A DNA stretch of 64,000 nt from assembly GCA_965153455.1 (NCBI GenBank), contig OZ234497.1, forward strand, positions 16,423,872 to 16,487,871, in the 5' to 3' direction. A program made the translations under genes and the position numbers. Positions 12,294 through 24,496 of this stretch are shown piece by piece (the first letter of the stretch is position 1; the number at the start of each line of letters is the position of its first letter). The notes under the pieces are model-generated. The model worked only from the letters and a program-made list of their open reading frames with translations, ran no database searches and had not been told where the DNA came from. This DNA is from Sphagnum compactum (taxonomy: Eukaryota > Bryophyta > Sphagnopsida > Sphagnales).

Positions 12294-12370
12294 GATTTGA
12301 TGCCAGATTTCTTCGCTCTAGACATGGCTTGAGCTGCTATGTGTCGAGCTAAGGAATCTGGCATGAAAGC
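12294..12370 (+). ncRNA. Hairpin A, right copy: microRNA-precursor-like foldback
   Basis: A 5' arm containing GATGCCAGATTTCTTCGCTC pairs with a 3' arm containing GAGCTAAGGAATCTGGCATG around a loop of about 13 nt. About 26 of 32 positions pair, plus wobble. Length and position are mirrored by 1524-1600. Between the two copies the 5' strand differs at one of about 30 positions, while the 3' strand differs at several. That is what selection on a 5' mature strand would look like, but two copies are too few to prove it. I do not recognise the family. Confidence 0.55.
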
Positions 12371-12452
12371 ACTTCCAAATTAGGAGAGAGCGCAATGTTT
12401 AGAAAATTTGAAAGTTTTACAATTATATGAAATCAAAGAGCATGATGTAAGC

Positions 12453-12526
12453 GGAAGATGCTAGAGCTGCAGGATGTTATAACCTGTTGTTTTAGGTTAC
12501 AACATCCGGGAGCTGCTGCATCTTCC
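12453..12526 (+). ncRNA. Hairpin B, right copy
   Basis: Arms of 33 nt (starting GGAAGATGC and ending GGTTACAACATCC-type sequence) pair around an 8-nt loop with about 27 of 33 positions matching. A further copy of the 12-mer, GTTACAACATCC, lies just outside at about 12544-12555. The left-arm counterpart (1339-1406) is tighter. The hairpin follows hairpin A by about 80 nt, so the same putative transcript would carry both. Confidence 0.45.
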
Positions 12527-13372
12527 CCTTGCAAGATCCTGCAGTTACAACATCCACTCTTAAGGACATCTTCTGCTCCACTTCAGGCCGTTGTGCAATC
12601 AACAGGAGCAAGGATCACAAGATGTAAGAGACCAATTGTCATGGATTCAAACGAGCATCCAAGCACTGAGATCGACGAAGTCGTTGGCCCATGAATTGCA
12701 AGACATTTCAAACTCAACATTATCAGCAGTTGGTTCGCTAGAGAAGTACTATTGTAAATTCTGAGTACAATGCAGTGGCTCGCGCCTACACTCCCAAGCG
12801 CATTGACTGATCTCATGAGCTTGTCCACAGCTAAATGCACTTCATCAAAGACCGTTCCATTCTAGATTTGCAATCGACAGGAGATCATCATGGACCATGG
12901 TCATTGTGTTACCACTTCACAATCATGACTTCGTTGTTATAATAATTCTTAGTCTGATGTTCAAGATTATTCTTCGTCTTTTTCCTTTGCTACTAATTCC
13001 TTAAGTAGTAGCATCATCATTCCTCTACTTTCTTTGGACCGGCCGAGCTCCAACTTTCCCTTTGAAATTATTCTGGACGTCAGTTTGAATCTTAGCTCGG
13101 TCGGCTAATAGGTTTGGAACTCTCTTTCAAACCCTGTCTGGAGACCCAGACTGGCCGGTCACATGAGATCAGGATCACTTATGAAGCTTTCTGGACACAC
13201 CCAATTCATGATGCTTGTTTCATATCAGCTTCTGGACTCTCAAGAGATCCAAGCTCCTTCCAATCCTGTGGTGCACAGTTCTACTGAAATGCAATATGGA
13301 ATAAGACCCAACTGTTTGTTCCATCTAAAAGATTGCATCTGCTTTTTCCTGGCATTAGTTCCTCCTAAATCT

Positions 13373-15719
13373 TTTGGTTCAAGTCAAATTGATCAAAGCT
13401 CATTCACTTAGGTATGCATATACATAGACTAGATTATATAATCAATCCAGTTGTTAAGAATGATAAAGAAAATGAAAATATCGGGTTGGTAAAACTGTTC
13501 CTCGTCTTCAAATTTTAGTACCCTAGTTAGTGTTGTTATTAGTAGATTCAATATAGTCCTAGGTTGGAATCAAAGGCTAAATGTCAACATGTGATTAGCC
13601 AAAATTTCAACAGTTAACACAAGATTGAAAAAAAAACAAACTGGTCATGAACCCTATTTATGTGCAAAGTATAAAACAACACAAACATGAAGGAAAACTC
13701 ATGCATATAAATCTCTAAATCAAAAGTGGATACGTTAGTTACATTTTTGGACCAAGCCATCAGGTGGTAATAATTATTCAGTTCAATCAACAATGAGAAT
13801 TTCCTACACCTAAGGTGAGCTCCCTAATTCCTTTTTTAATAGGTCCAAATGGCAAATGCTAAGCGTAAATGTCAAAATGGCACATTGTCATTTCCCTAAT
13901 AGAAACCCTTGACTGAGTCTTTTTTTTAAAAAGGAGAATACTTGGGTAAAATTTGCAATCTGAGGCCTTAAAACACTACTCCTGTCACAAATATTTGCTA
14001 GAACTTGAGCCAAAAATTAATTCTTAAAATTACAACACTTACCAGGTCCCCAAAAAGAATAAAATGCTATAGTTCAATAAATAAATGTTCAAATAAGGCA
14101 TGCAAGGCCACTTTCTTATAAGCCGACTGTCCAAAGCTTTTTAAAAGTCAAAGCCTTTCAATTTGAACATGATTTGCTGAATTCAAATTGTGCTAAATTA
14201 GTAATGACTCTTTTTGACTATTTGTGTCCAAGCTATCTTAAAACAATTACATAGTAATCAAGAAACAATTTCATTTACAGCATACAAGTTGAATATATTC
14301 TATGGGTTGAACTTTGAAATATTTTAATGAAAATAAGAGCATTCAATTTGAACATGAATAATTTCTTTAAAATCCTAATGAGCTTGCTTTGAAGGTTGTA
14401 AAATTTAATGCATCCTATGATATGCCTACTATGAAGTTATTGAGTTATTTCTATAAAATTAATATCCAAAATTCATTGCATATCTCTTGGGGGGATCATT
14501 TTTTTAATCGAATTAAAAAATTATGTTCGTAATAATATAATTTCTCATATATTGGTTGTTGGGTAAAAATTGTGAGTGAAACACATTAAGGGTGAGTTAT
14601 ATTTCACTAGCCAAAACGACATGTATAAAAAGTATCACAGTACATAATAAGTTGAAATTTTCAAGTAACATCCTTTGCCTATCCCAAACAAAAACAAAAA
14701 AAATTTGAATTTGCATGACAATATTTTGATTAAAGGTCACTTTGAGCCAAAATTAATATTCATCTAATAGTTAAATGAAGAGAATTGAATAAAATTATTG
14801 TATATATATAAACTATACAACTTATATATTCTTGGTGACCATAAGGCTTCATGTTTATGGTTTATAAAACATTACCAAACAAACAAATCTGAAAAAATAA
14901 TATAATTCCCATCTATAAAGTCTCCTCCACTTTGAGGATATGATAATGATTTTTTTCTAAATAAAAAATCATCCTTTTTGGGGGTTGAAGAGAATTTTTT
15001 ATTTTATTTTACCGTTGATTAATACTTGTATTGAAATTTTTTGTTATTAATCATTAAATTGAAAACAATCAACCATTTTAGAATCTTGATTTAATTTATA
15101 CCATGAATGGCAATACTGGAATGTTAGGATTTGACACTTGTTGACAAAAATGGTAGGCCAATCAAAACAATTAATTTACATACTTGTTAAGTAATGTAAG
15201 CCAGTTGGCCTCATTGGTTTATCATTTGCCATTGTTGTGGATGATTTAATGTATCTAATGTTTTCTGGTTCATTGAATTGGAACAATTGCCTAAGAAAAG
15301 TATGAAGAAAAATGTGATGTGAACCATATCATTTGTATAAAGTGGCATTATATTCCGAAAGATGGGTTTGTACAATTATGGTTTAGTATATATATTATAA
15401 TACCTTTATCATTCTGGCATCTTCTTGATGACTTTTTTTTCCCTATTTTTACCTTTGGCAATAAAATTCATAATTGCCCGAAATTCCTACAATTGGGGGT
15501 GGGAAAAAAAATTGTTCAAACAATTTTGCACTACTTAAGTAGCCAATAGTAATGTCAAAAAAATTATTAGAATTTCAGCATTGTGAGTAGCTAATTTTCT
15601 AACTGATTTTGAGAAAAATCGACCCACATTGATGATGAGGAGGACCTTGATTTGTCAAGGGAAAGATTCTGGAATGGGAAAAATATTACAAATTCCTATT
15701 GCAAACCCTGGTGGCTTGG
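13373..15719. other. AT-rich intergenic stretch, nothing recognised
   Basis: No supported gene or repeat is visible between the right arm and the copia LTR. Homopolymer A and T runs are frequent and all frames are broken by stops. Confidence 0.5.
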
Positions 15720-15975
15720 TGTTGGAATATATGCTTCTAGTCTAAGATCTAAAAGCTTCTACAAGTTTCTAGATGATATTAACTTCATCTGTTTAGTTTT
15801 ACTTTCGATACTGTAACTAACATAACTGTAGTCCCTAACTGAAGTGCTTAGTAATAGTTGCCATAAATCTCAGTAGTGCAGTCATTGACCTTTAGTAACT
15901 GCCAAATGTTTTTCAATTTTTTTTTAATATATTGATTTTTTTCTGACTTGTTTTTTTAAGTAATGTGAACATACA
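15720..15975 (+). repeat. copia 5' LTR
   Basis: The stretch begins TGTTGGAATATATGC, a common start of plant copia LTRs. It ends in CA about 10 bp before the primer-binding site. The length is 256 bp. Confidence 0.6.
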
Positions 15976-15984
15976 ATTTTATCA

Positions 15985-15996
15985 TGGTATCAGAGC
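15985..15996 (+). other. Primer-binding site, initiator-Met tRNA type
   Basis: TGGTATCAGAGC is the classic plant LTR-retrotransposon primer site complementary to the 3' end of initiator methionine tRNA. The gypsy element at 37-40 kb has the same twelve bases. Confidence 0.8.
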
Positions 15997-17699
15997 AGGT
16001 TTAATATTACAAAGGTAGTAAGGATAAGAGAGTTTCTTGAAGTCTATATGGTTAGAACATAAAGGGTGTTCTCTGTACAGTCGAGGGACTGGTTGCTTGT
16101 TTGTTTTCAAAGATTGTTGAAAGGATCTTTTCTTTTTCCTGCATATAAAATCTTTGTGGAGTTCCCAAAAAATCCAACATGTTAGGTCTTGAAAGTACCA
16201 TTACAGAAAACAATAAGCTAGAAGGGGAATCAAATTATGTTCTTTGGAGATTTCACATCTAGACAATTTTGGAAAGAGAGGATCTTTGGGAGTTTGTAGA
16301 ACTAGAGGAATATATTAGCTCATCCATTTTTTCTGTAATCCTTCCAGATCCTAAGGACACTAACATAATTAGGAAGTCCAAAACAAAGCCTTGTCCATTA
16401 GTCATGCTTTCACCCATCATTAAGTTGTTAGTAAAAAACCGAATTGTCTCATTTATTTCCAATGCAAAACTCTAAAAAAATGTTCGAGCATGTAAAAAAA
16501 CGTTTTGAAGTTTTTAACAATGCAAAGAGACTAGCGTGCAGTTATGCTAATAGGAACCAAAAGCAAGCATAACCATTGCTTAATTTTGTGTTTTTTACAC
16601 CAAAACTTTTTTAAAAGAATTTTAACTTGAAAATAAGTTAAAGTTTCTGCAAATTATTAAATTTAACATCTTATTCTATAAATTTCCAAAATATGAAATT
16701 ATTCATTGATATTTGAATCTTCAAAAGTAATATAAAATGACTTGTAACCATTGTTTTTAAGCAGTAAAAAGACTTGTAAATGAATTTGGAAGTCTTTGAA
16801 AATGATATATTTTTGGTAAATTTTTAACACAAACCTTAACAAAATAATATAAAGAAAAATTTAAAGTTTTTTAAAAAAATTTGAAAACTTTTATCAAGAA
16901 TATTCCAAGAATATTCCTCAAAAAACAATCACCTAAGCGGGTGCCAATGGCTCCTATTAGTTCATTTGCATCCACTAGTGATTCATAATAAATTTTCCAA
17001 CCTTTAAATGGAAGAAGGATTTAGCATTGCAAAATTCATGCACATGGTCCAAGATATTGTTAATCAGTTAACCCAGTTTGATGAGTTGCCCAAGGAAAAC
17101 ATCATTGTTGAACAAATTGTTATGCCTCGCCACCAAGTTTTGATGATTTGGTTTGAGTAATTTCAAGTGAAAGGGAAATGCCAACCATTGCTAAATTTGT
17201 TAAGCAACTAGAACTTGAAGAGACTTGGATAATGAATCACAATCATCATCATCATGAAAAGGCTTTGGTTTTCAAGTTTAAAAGAATGTTCCAGCAATAA
17301 CGAAATGGACAATAAACAAAGATTTGGGAACATGAACATTAATCCCATTAGAAGGATTGACATTAGAATTCTTACTTTAAAACTTGACTATTGTAACTTT
17401 GTGGTAAATATGGCCATTGGGTCCAAATTTTTTAAGGTGTACCACTAAGGACAAAAAGTTCCTAATCGTTAATGGAGTCCTTTTTTGTCCTATATTTTGA
17501 TCCCCATCAATATTAATGAGTCAAAACATGTCAAATATTTTATAAGTACCATATTTTAGACCATTAAAACTCCAAATTCAATCAATTTCGTCCATTTTCT
17601 GTTTTTACATGGTCAAATAAAACTATGTAAAGGAGTACGAAAAGGGTGATAGTGTGACATTATTTTGGTACTCCTTAAAAAATTTGGACCCATTAGGAT

Positions 17700-18153
17700 A
17701 TGGATTGCCCAAATTTTGTTAATTTGGAGCCTCAAGAAAAACTAAATGTAAGTCAAGCAACTTACATTTTGATTGATCAAGAACATGGTAATGAACATAG
17801 AAACAACATAGAGATTACTACTATAGAGGATTTTGAAATTGTGTTGTTAGCTTTAACATTGGAAATAGGAGATGATGCTTGGAGCCTTGACTCCAGAACA
17901 AGTACACATGTAATAGGAAATCTTAGGCTTATAGGTGAAATTAAATAGCCTATAAATCAATTTCATGTCAAAACTATTGAGCTGGACATGCCCATGTCAA
18001 TCGTGATGAAAGTGATGTCAACTTCTATTTTCCTAATGGAGAAATAAAGAAGATCATCAACATTCCTATTGTGCTGAACGTCACAAAGAACCTACTATCT
18101 ATAAAAACTATGATTGATGCAAGATTGGTAGCAGTCTTTGTTGTTGACAAAAG
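17700..18153 (+). pseudogene. copia protease to integrase N-terminal remnant
   Basis: The open segment 17700-17948 ends in the protease-like WSLDSRTSTHVIGN. After a stop, another frame continues with NGEIKKI and VTKNLLS, the linker that in copia polyproteins lies between protease and integrase. D-S-R-T replaces the expected D-S-G-A/T, so the enzyme would be dead. Identification rests on motif order. Confidence 0.6.
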
Positions 18154-18199
18154 GTGATTTTCATTTACGGTTATAATGTGTCTTTTGAAAAAAAAGTTT

Positions 18200-18400
18200 T
18201 CAAGCAAAATAGTGCCCAACTTTTGACACTTACGTGCGTTTGGTTGTAAGATATATGTACATTAGTACATGTAGCAAAGAAGGTTAGAAAATTGAAGATG
18301 TCTCCACATGCTATTAAATGTAATCTTGTTGGTTATGATTCTCAAACTAAAGCCTAATATAAATGTTTTAACCCCTCTATAAGACAAATTTTCATTTTAA
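18200..18400 (+). pseudogene. copia integrase C-terminal remnant
   Basis: VHVAKKVRKLKMSPHAIKC, then NLVGYDSQTKA, a stop and YKCFNPS match the conserved tail just before the copia reverse transcriptase (the LGY...KAYR segment). The catalytic core that should precede it is missing. Confidence 0.6.
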
Positions 18401-19299
18401 AAAAAGGTACACCTTAATGAGAAAGTCTTGGTGATAATAGTTTCATTCCAAAGCTTGACTCATCTAGCTTTCATGTAAAACCCGTTAATAAAAAAACCAA
18501 TTTAATTCCCAATTACAGCCAATCCAAACCCCATGTAGTCAAAAAATCAACACTAGTACAAAACGTACGTCTCTCTCATCAAAAAGTGATTCTTCTAAGG
18601 AACCTAGTAACCCTCAACCATCAAGAGGTGAAATGACCACACAACTACAAGAATATGATCCACTAGATCTACAAAAATCAACAAGGTTGTGTAATCATTA
18701 AAAGAAAATTTTAAATTCATGACTCCGTATATGACTAATTTTGTAGTCATACCAGACATTGTATGAATAAAGGCCTTTAGTTGTAATAGACGAGTAGCAA
18801 AGGACAAGTAGTCATTTAATGTTTGTCGTTGCATTTTTCATCCTATAGTGATTAATGACAAGTCATAAAACAAAAGCCATATATAATGTTAAGGTGTCAT
18901 ATAATGAATGACTAACATATGATTGGCAAACACTAAACCATTTGAGTACTTGATTTTATACCTAGATTAAAATCATTTTTTTAGATTATTATTAAAAATT
19001 ATTTTTAATAGGTAGGTACGTAGGCAATAGGTTTTAAGTAGGTCAAAAAAGGCAAATAGGTGTGTAGTAGTTTAACTTACGTAACCTGACTTATGTAACC
19101 TATGTAACCTACTTATGTAACTACCTTAATCTAGTCTACTTACCCTAGCCCTTTAGGAATGCACATAGGTTACAAGTATTAAGAATTGAACTTTTCACCT
19201 TCATAATGATAAACCATGTCCTTACAAATGGACCACAACATCAAAAGGTGTCCAATTTTGGTCAAATTTTTTATTTCATATCATTACACGATTATGAGG

Positions 19300-19745
19300 T
19301 AGGTAGCAAGTGGTAGGATGATAGGTAGGAAGTGGGTAGATTATAAGAAATAAAAGGTAGGTAGGTTGACGAAGAAAGTAGGTGGGTGAGTGGGTAGGTA
19401 AGTAAGTGGATGGGTGAGTGGGTGGTTAGGTAAGTAAGTAGGTAGGTGGGTGGGTTGGTGGGTAGGTAAGTGGGTACTAGGTAGGTGGGTGGGTGGGTGG
19501 GTGCGTAGGTGGGTAAATAGGTAGGTAGGTAAGTGGATAGTAAGTATGTGGGTGTGTGGGTTGGTGGGTAAGTATTGGGTAATAGGTAGGTAGGTGGGTG
19601 ACTAGGTAAGTGGATAATAGATAAGTAGGTGGGTAGGTTGGTGGGTAGGTAAATGGGTAGTAGGTAGGTGGGTGGGTAGGTAAGTGGATAGTAGGTAGGA
19701 AGGTGGGTGGGTTGGTGTGTAGGTAAGTGGGTAATAGGTAGGTGG
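19300..19745 (+). repeat. TAGG/TGGG minisatellite, G-rich plus strand
   Basis: About 445 bp of degenerate 4-bp units (TAGG, TGGG, TAAG) are grouped in loose 20-60-bp periods such as GGTAGGTGGGTGGGTTGGTG. The opposite strand reads open for 168 codons as repeats of LPTYLPTHPPTYLP, which is low-complexity translation of the repeat rather than a gene. Related shorter patches occur at about 19009-19110 and 20236-20275. Confidence 0.85.
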
Positions 19746-20639
19746 GTGAATGCACAATAAAGTGGCTCATTTTTTATCCTTTTTTGGACTTTTTGCAAAG
19801 TGTACTCTATTCAAATGCCACAAACACATTATATTCAAATGTATTTTTTGTTATGATTTCATCTCAATATTTTTTATAAAGATTCAATATATGATACTTG
19901 ATGGAAAAGAAAATGTGGATTGAAAAAAATTACAACGAAAGTTTTAATTAACAAATAATTATGGACTTTTGAATGACCAAATTTGGACCTTATTTTTCTA
20001 AGTCCCTACCTTGGTCATTTTTTATTGAATTGATATTTTTTCCCCCTAACATTTATGTTAAAAAATTATCTAGATGGGCAGCCTTTCATATGGACTTTAT
20101 TAATTGATTAATCATCACATAGGCCCACTCAAAATTGGTTTTTAACTGTTTTTTCCATTTGAGTATTAAAATATGGACTTTTGGGATTAAGACTCTTGTT
20201 GCTTTTGAGTGACCCTAACTTGCATCTACCCAAATAGGTAGGTGGGAGGGTAGGTAAATAGGTAGGTGGGGGATAGGAATAGGGTTGTTTATGTTCATAT
20301 CAAATGATTTTTAGTCATTTTTTAATTGTTGTAATAACAATTGGACATCCATGTCACTTTGTCATCAGTCATGGATGCCATATGGATGAAATAAAAATGA
20401 TGAAAACTAACATCCCCCATCTTGTTACCACCTCATCATCTACTAGTCACATGCCCCACTAACATATGATTATTACTTTTTACACAAGTGAGCAATCCTC
20501 AAGTCAGCATCAACATGAACAACAAAACCAAATACAACAAGAATTGAACATTCAAACCCCTAATTGTCCAATGGCCACCAAGGATAGATACAACATTAGG
20601 CAACCGATTCATCTTTCTTGTGTTTTTGTTACTAGATCT

Positions 20640-22240
20640 TGTTAAATCTTTTTAACGCCCATCTTTTGATTTTTTTGTAAAGACATAATAAAAAAATTGT
20701 GAAAGTTTTGGACATCAAATCTAGGTGATGGTATCAAGATTTGTGTCAGATTGGGTATTAGAAGGATGTCTATCCTAATGCAAGGGAGTGTTTGAGCATT
20801 ACCATTGAAAAATTCATGTTAAAGCTCAAGGAGAGAACCACTTGTTGTTTTTAGTTGGATTTCATGAGAAAAATCCTTACATGGGAAAAAGGTATATTGT
20901 CAAAAAAAATGTTGAAGTTTTGTACAAATGTGAGTGTTAAACAAAGGTTTGTGGATCCTTGTCATATTTTGGGTAATGGACATGTTGTGATAGAATACTT
21001 AAATTTTTTAGCGAATCCGTCATATAGGAGAGATTAAAAAAATTTGGCAAAATGACTATGAAATAATGGCTATGAAATTACCATAATTCGTATTGGCATT
21101 GAATTTGAATGCACCACTTTTTGTTCCAACAACATATTTGGCATTTGAAGTTTTTTCAAGTTAGAATTGGTGGAGGCTCATTTACATCTTCCTTCATATT
21201 TTTGAAAAATATTGGATGAAGTAACATAATGTTGCCATTTATGATGAAGACAAATTCATGGTTAAAATGTTGGATGGGTTGATTGACCTCGAAGATGAAG
21301 ATGAATTTTTGATTTTTGAGGAACATGGTTTGAAACTTGAGATTATCCCCTATTATGTACCTCACCTAGTTTCCTTTAGTCTTGTAATACCACATACAAG
21401 CAACATTCCTTAAAGGCCTCCTAAAAACCATTTTATTGGACTAGTTTTCCTCACTTTGAACACAAGGAGGCTTGTAAAAAAAACCTACTCCATTTCAGTG
21501 GCCATTTATAGATATTTATAACAAATCAACCTAGAATTATCTTTCATCATTATAAATCAAAATGTACAAGTAGTTAAAACAAAGGTACTTAGACCATGTT
21601 TACACCTCTATTATATAGGGTCAAAGCATGATTGGGGTACCACATTTGAACCCTAAGGACTCCCAAATTCACCTTTTTCTTCATTTTTCCCATGACTTGT
21701 CTTCCATTTCACAAAAAATAGATATTATAAACACCTACATAAAATTCAATGTGGGTCATGTTCTATCAATGGCCCAAAATTCCCAAAAAATTGACTTTTT
21801 GAAACTTTTTACATTGCAATATGGCATTTGGTTCTTATCACATTTGCACACGTTATACACATTAACACATAAAATGTTTGTGGTAAAAATTTTGGGCCAA
21901 ATAAAGTTGTTTATAAATCCCTTATGAGTCTTTGAACTTTTTTTCTCATGAGACAAAGTCCTGGATTTTTCTTAAGGACTTGGTAGGAATCTTTAAATTT
22001 GTTCAAATTTGACATTCTATGCATAGAATGGTGCCTTTGTAATGCATCTATCTATGAATAAAATCAAACTTTCAATATGAATGTGTCATTAAGTTTCAAC
22101 ATGTTTAAATAAGGGGGTCCAATGAATATAAAATGAAATAGTCCTTTTGGGGACCCCAACCATACTTTGACCTAATAACTTTAAACTTTATATCAACATT
22201 TTAATTCTTTGCTTGACCATAAACATAAGACAGGTTCTCT
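20640..22240. other. AT-rich stretch, no gene recognised
   Basis: Short open frames (20855-21037 and 21628-21927 on plus, 21156-21365 on minus) show no recognisable domain. The stretch lies downstream of the minus-strand gypsy integrase end and may contain its decayed 3' part. Confidence 0.4.
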
Positions 22241-22248
22241 CCTATGTT

Positions 22249-22693
22249 CTACAACCTTCTCATCTTTTTTATTTTCCGTTCTAAATTAGTTTTTATTTTC
22301 TGCCTTATTTTTGTTTTGAGTATGGCAAATGGGCCACAATATCGAAGGGGCAATTTTGAACATTTCCTCAACTTCAAGGCGCTTCTCAAGGGCTTAACTC
22401 TAAAAAAACATTTTGTCATTAACTTCAAATTCTGTAGGGCTTCAATTTTTGTTAACAAAGAACTTGGCTTGTTCTTGGGCACTTTCAATACTTTTTTTGG
22501 CCAATTTCAAAATATATTGCATATCAATAATCATTTCATTTACACCTTCTATCTTCGAAATAGGTGTTGAAATGGAAAGGGTCTTGTGCATATAAGGCAG
22601 GGAATGGGGTTGTTTTAATGAACGAATGCCAATTTCCATTATATGCAAATTCCACCAAATATTTTCCCCAAGTTCCTCACCAATGGTCAACAT
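22249..22693 (-). pseudogene. gypsy integrase C-terminal remnant
   Basis: Two overlapping frames give an alanine/lysine-rich helix (LKLAKKSIESAQEQAKFFVNKN) followed by KMFFRVKPLRSALKL and KLPLRYCGPFAIL. These match the stretch between the integrase core and the C-terminal tail of gypsy integrases (VFLRVSP...KL.PRY.GPFEIL). A frame change between the two parts breaks the protein. Confidence 0.7.
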
Positions 22694-22990
22694 ACATTCT
22701 TAACATAATATCTTTTAGGGTATAGTTAATCTCTTTGTTTGTGCATCCATTTCTAAATGATAAGTGTTTTATATAATGCATAGTTAATCCAAAATCAAAT
22801 TGTTGTAACCTCTCCACCCACCTACATTGTCTTCTACTTAAATTGGGTTGGGTGGTTAGGTATTTCAGACTTTCATGGTTAGTTTCAATGTTAAAAGTTT
22901 TTCAAGACAAATATATAGTGACTCCAAATTTTCAAAACATGGATCACAAGTAGGAGTTCCTTCTCATGGGTGGGTAGTTTAATTTTATAT

Positions 22991-23215
22991 TCATAGGCAA
23001 ATTTGCCCTTCCTGCATCAATACAACACCTATGGCCAAATCATTAGCATTAGTGCACAAAACGATCCCATTTACTTTTAGGTTAATGACCTTTGGCACAT
23101 GAGTAGATGACAATGCCTTTTTCAAGGCTTCAAATCTTTCTTCACATCTTGAATTCCATTGAATGTCTTGGGAGCTACTTTTTCCTCTTAATAAATCACT
23201 TAAAAGTGTTGCCAT
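22991..23215 (-). pseudogene. gypsy RNase H remnant
   Basis: IQWNSRCEERFEALKKALS, then LCTNANDLAIGVVLMQEG matches the start of gypsy RNase H (W...CQ.AFE.LK..L, then TDASD.AIGAVLMQ). The first catalytic Asp of TDAS is Asn here, which suggests the enzyme is inactive. Confidence 0.75.
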
Positions 23216-23784
23216 CTAGAATAAATTCTTCACAAATCACCTATAATAACTAGCCAAACCTAGGAAGCTTTTCACTTCCATCTTATCTTAAAAAATTGGC
23301 CATTTCGCCACAACTTTGATATTTATGGGATCTATTGCCATTCCTTTGTCCAAGACTACATGTCCAAGGTAGTCTACTTGGATAACAACAAATTTGCATT
23401 TTCTTTTCTTTGTAAATAGCTTATTAGTTTTTAGGACTTCAAATACAACCCTAAAATGTTCCATGTGATTTTTTTTTGGATTCAGAATATATTAATATAT
23501 CATCTAAGAACATAAAGACAAATTTACCTAGTTACTTTTGAAACAAGAATTTTATAAGGCTCATAATGCCCATAGCTAGTTTTAAAGACTACTTTTGGTA
23601 TATTTTGTTCTTTCACATGAATATATGGTGGTAGCCACTTCTTTAATCTATCTTGGAAAATATCTTAACATCATAAAGATGATTTAGGAGATCATCTATC
23701 CTTGGTAAGGGATACTTTTTTTTTATCATGACCTTATTTAAACTATTGCAATCCAGACAAAATTTAAGAATGCCATCTTTCTTT

Positions 23785-24030
23785 TTAACAAAATGCATGT
23801 ACAATGGCACCCCAAGGGGACTTATTAGGCTTTACGTACTCTTTTTCCAAAAGGTCACTTAATTGTTGTTCTAGATCTTTATTGTCCATAAAGGAATGAC
23901 GATAGGGAGTTTTGAAAATCGGTTTTGCATTAGGGTCTAGGTCGATGGCATGATCCACCTCCCTAGTTGGTGGCATTCTTAATGAATCTATTGGAAAAAC
24001 ATTAAAATATTCTTTCAACAAAGTATCCAA
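23785..24030 (-). pseudogene. gypsy reverse transcriptase N-terminal remnant
   Basis: FPIDSLRMPPTREVDHAIDL, then KPIFKTPYRHS and [18 protein letters not shown] are the hallmark opening of gypsy reverse transcriptase. Translation stops soon after SPWGA. The remaining palm region between 23780 and 23220 is recognisable only in pieces in changing frames. Confidence 0.8.
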
Positions 24031-24496
24031 TAGTTCATTCTACTCATTTCCTTTCCCACAACCCTTGATTGGCTAAACATGCACATATACAAAAAACAAT
24101 TATGCATCTCCATGTATACGTTTCTTCAATTAAATTGTTAAAAGCAACTTCGGGTATTAAGGGGTATTAGGTAGGGCTTGCATACTTGCAAGTTCAAAAG
24201 ATGTAGCATCTAGTTTGGTGCCACAAATTAATCTGCGTTTACATGCCACCCATGCATTTATTGGTTCTAGCCACTACATTTCCAAAATTATATCAAAGAC
24301 ACTCCTAGGCCAAGTTTCAAAATTAGAAAAAAAACCTTATAAATCAAGGATGGGAACCCATCCAACAAAAGTACAAGGAAAATGAGGACACAAGTAGACA
24401 CGACCCAAAGAAAAAACAAAAGCAAACTATCAACAAAAATAAGGTAAAAACAACATGCAAAAAAAAATTCATGGTTACAAAATGACAATTGTTGGC

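Larger units (their letters stand above)
10630..13372 (+). repeat. Right arm of the large inverted repeat
   Basis: This is the uninterrupted partner of 555-3740 plus 7390-7830 in opposite orientation. It keeps the order of blocks: inner dispersed-repeat part (10630-10880), the segment matching 3480-3740 (about 11030-11290), the TATA block (11921-11947), hairpin A, hairpin B and the outer part up to about 13372. The right arm has its own ~200-bp extra segment near 11700-11880. A GTG-initiated open frame at 11957-12193 has a degraded counterpart in the left arm and is not convincing as a protein. I could not see clear target-site duplications at the outer ends. Confidence 0.85.
15720..18560 (+). 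mobile_element. Decayed Ty1/copia retrotransposon
   Basis: The order is LTR (15720-15975), primer site (15985-15996), gag, zinc knuckle, protease and integrase C-terminal tail, all plus strand and full of stops and shifts. Gag starts near 16178 with LEGESNYVLWRFHI, typical of copia gag. A shifted CCHC knuckle (YCNF then CGKYGHWV) lies near 17390-17430. The protease region near 17878 reads WSLDSRTSTHVIGN, where active copies have D-S/T-G-A, so the active site is mutated. GEIKKIINIP and VTKNLLS follow at about 18038-18100. An integrase-tail segment (CNLVGYDSQTKA, then YKCFNPS) lies at about 18318-18385. Most of integrase is deleted between these, and I found no matching 3' LTR. A fragment at about 20455-20640, encoding DRYNIRQPIHL-like sequence, may be a displaced continuation. 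Confidence 0.75.

Noticed and set aside
12294-12370. Assignment of hairpin A to a known microRNA family (for example miR160, miR166, miR171, miR390)
   Set aside because: None of the mature sequences I remember fits the stem, so no family name is given.
19292-19798. 168-codon minus-strand open frame of Leu-Pro-Thr-Tyr repeats
   Set aside because: It is the direct translation of the 4-bp minisatellite; a 97-codon overlapping frame gives similar repeats. No promoter or conserved domain.
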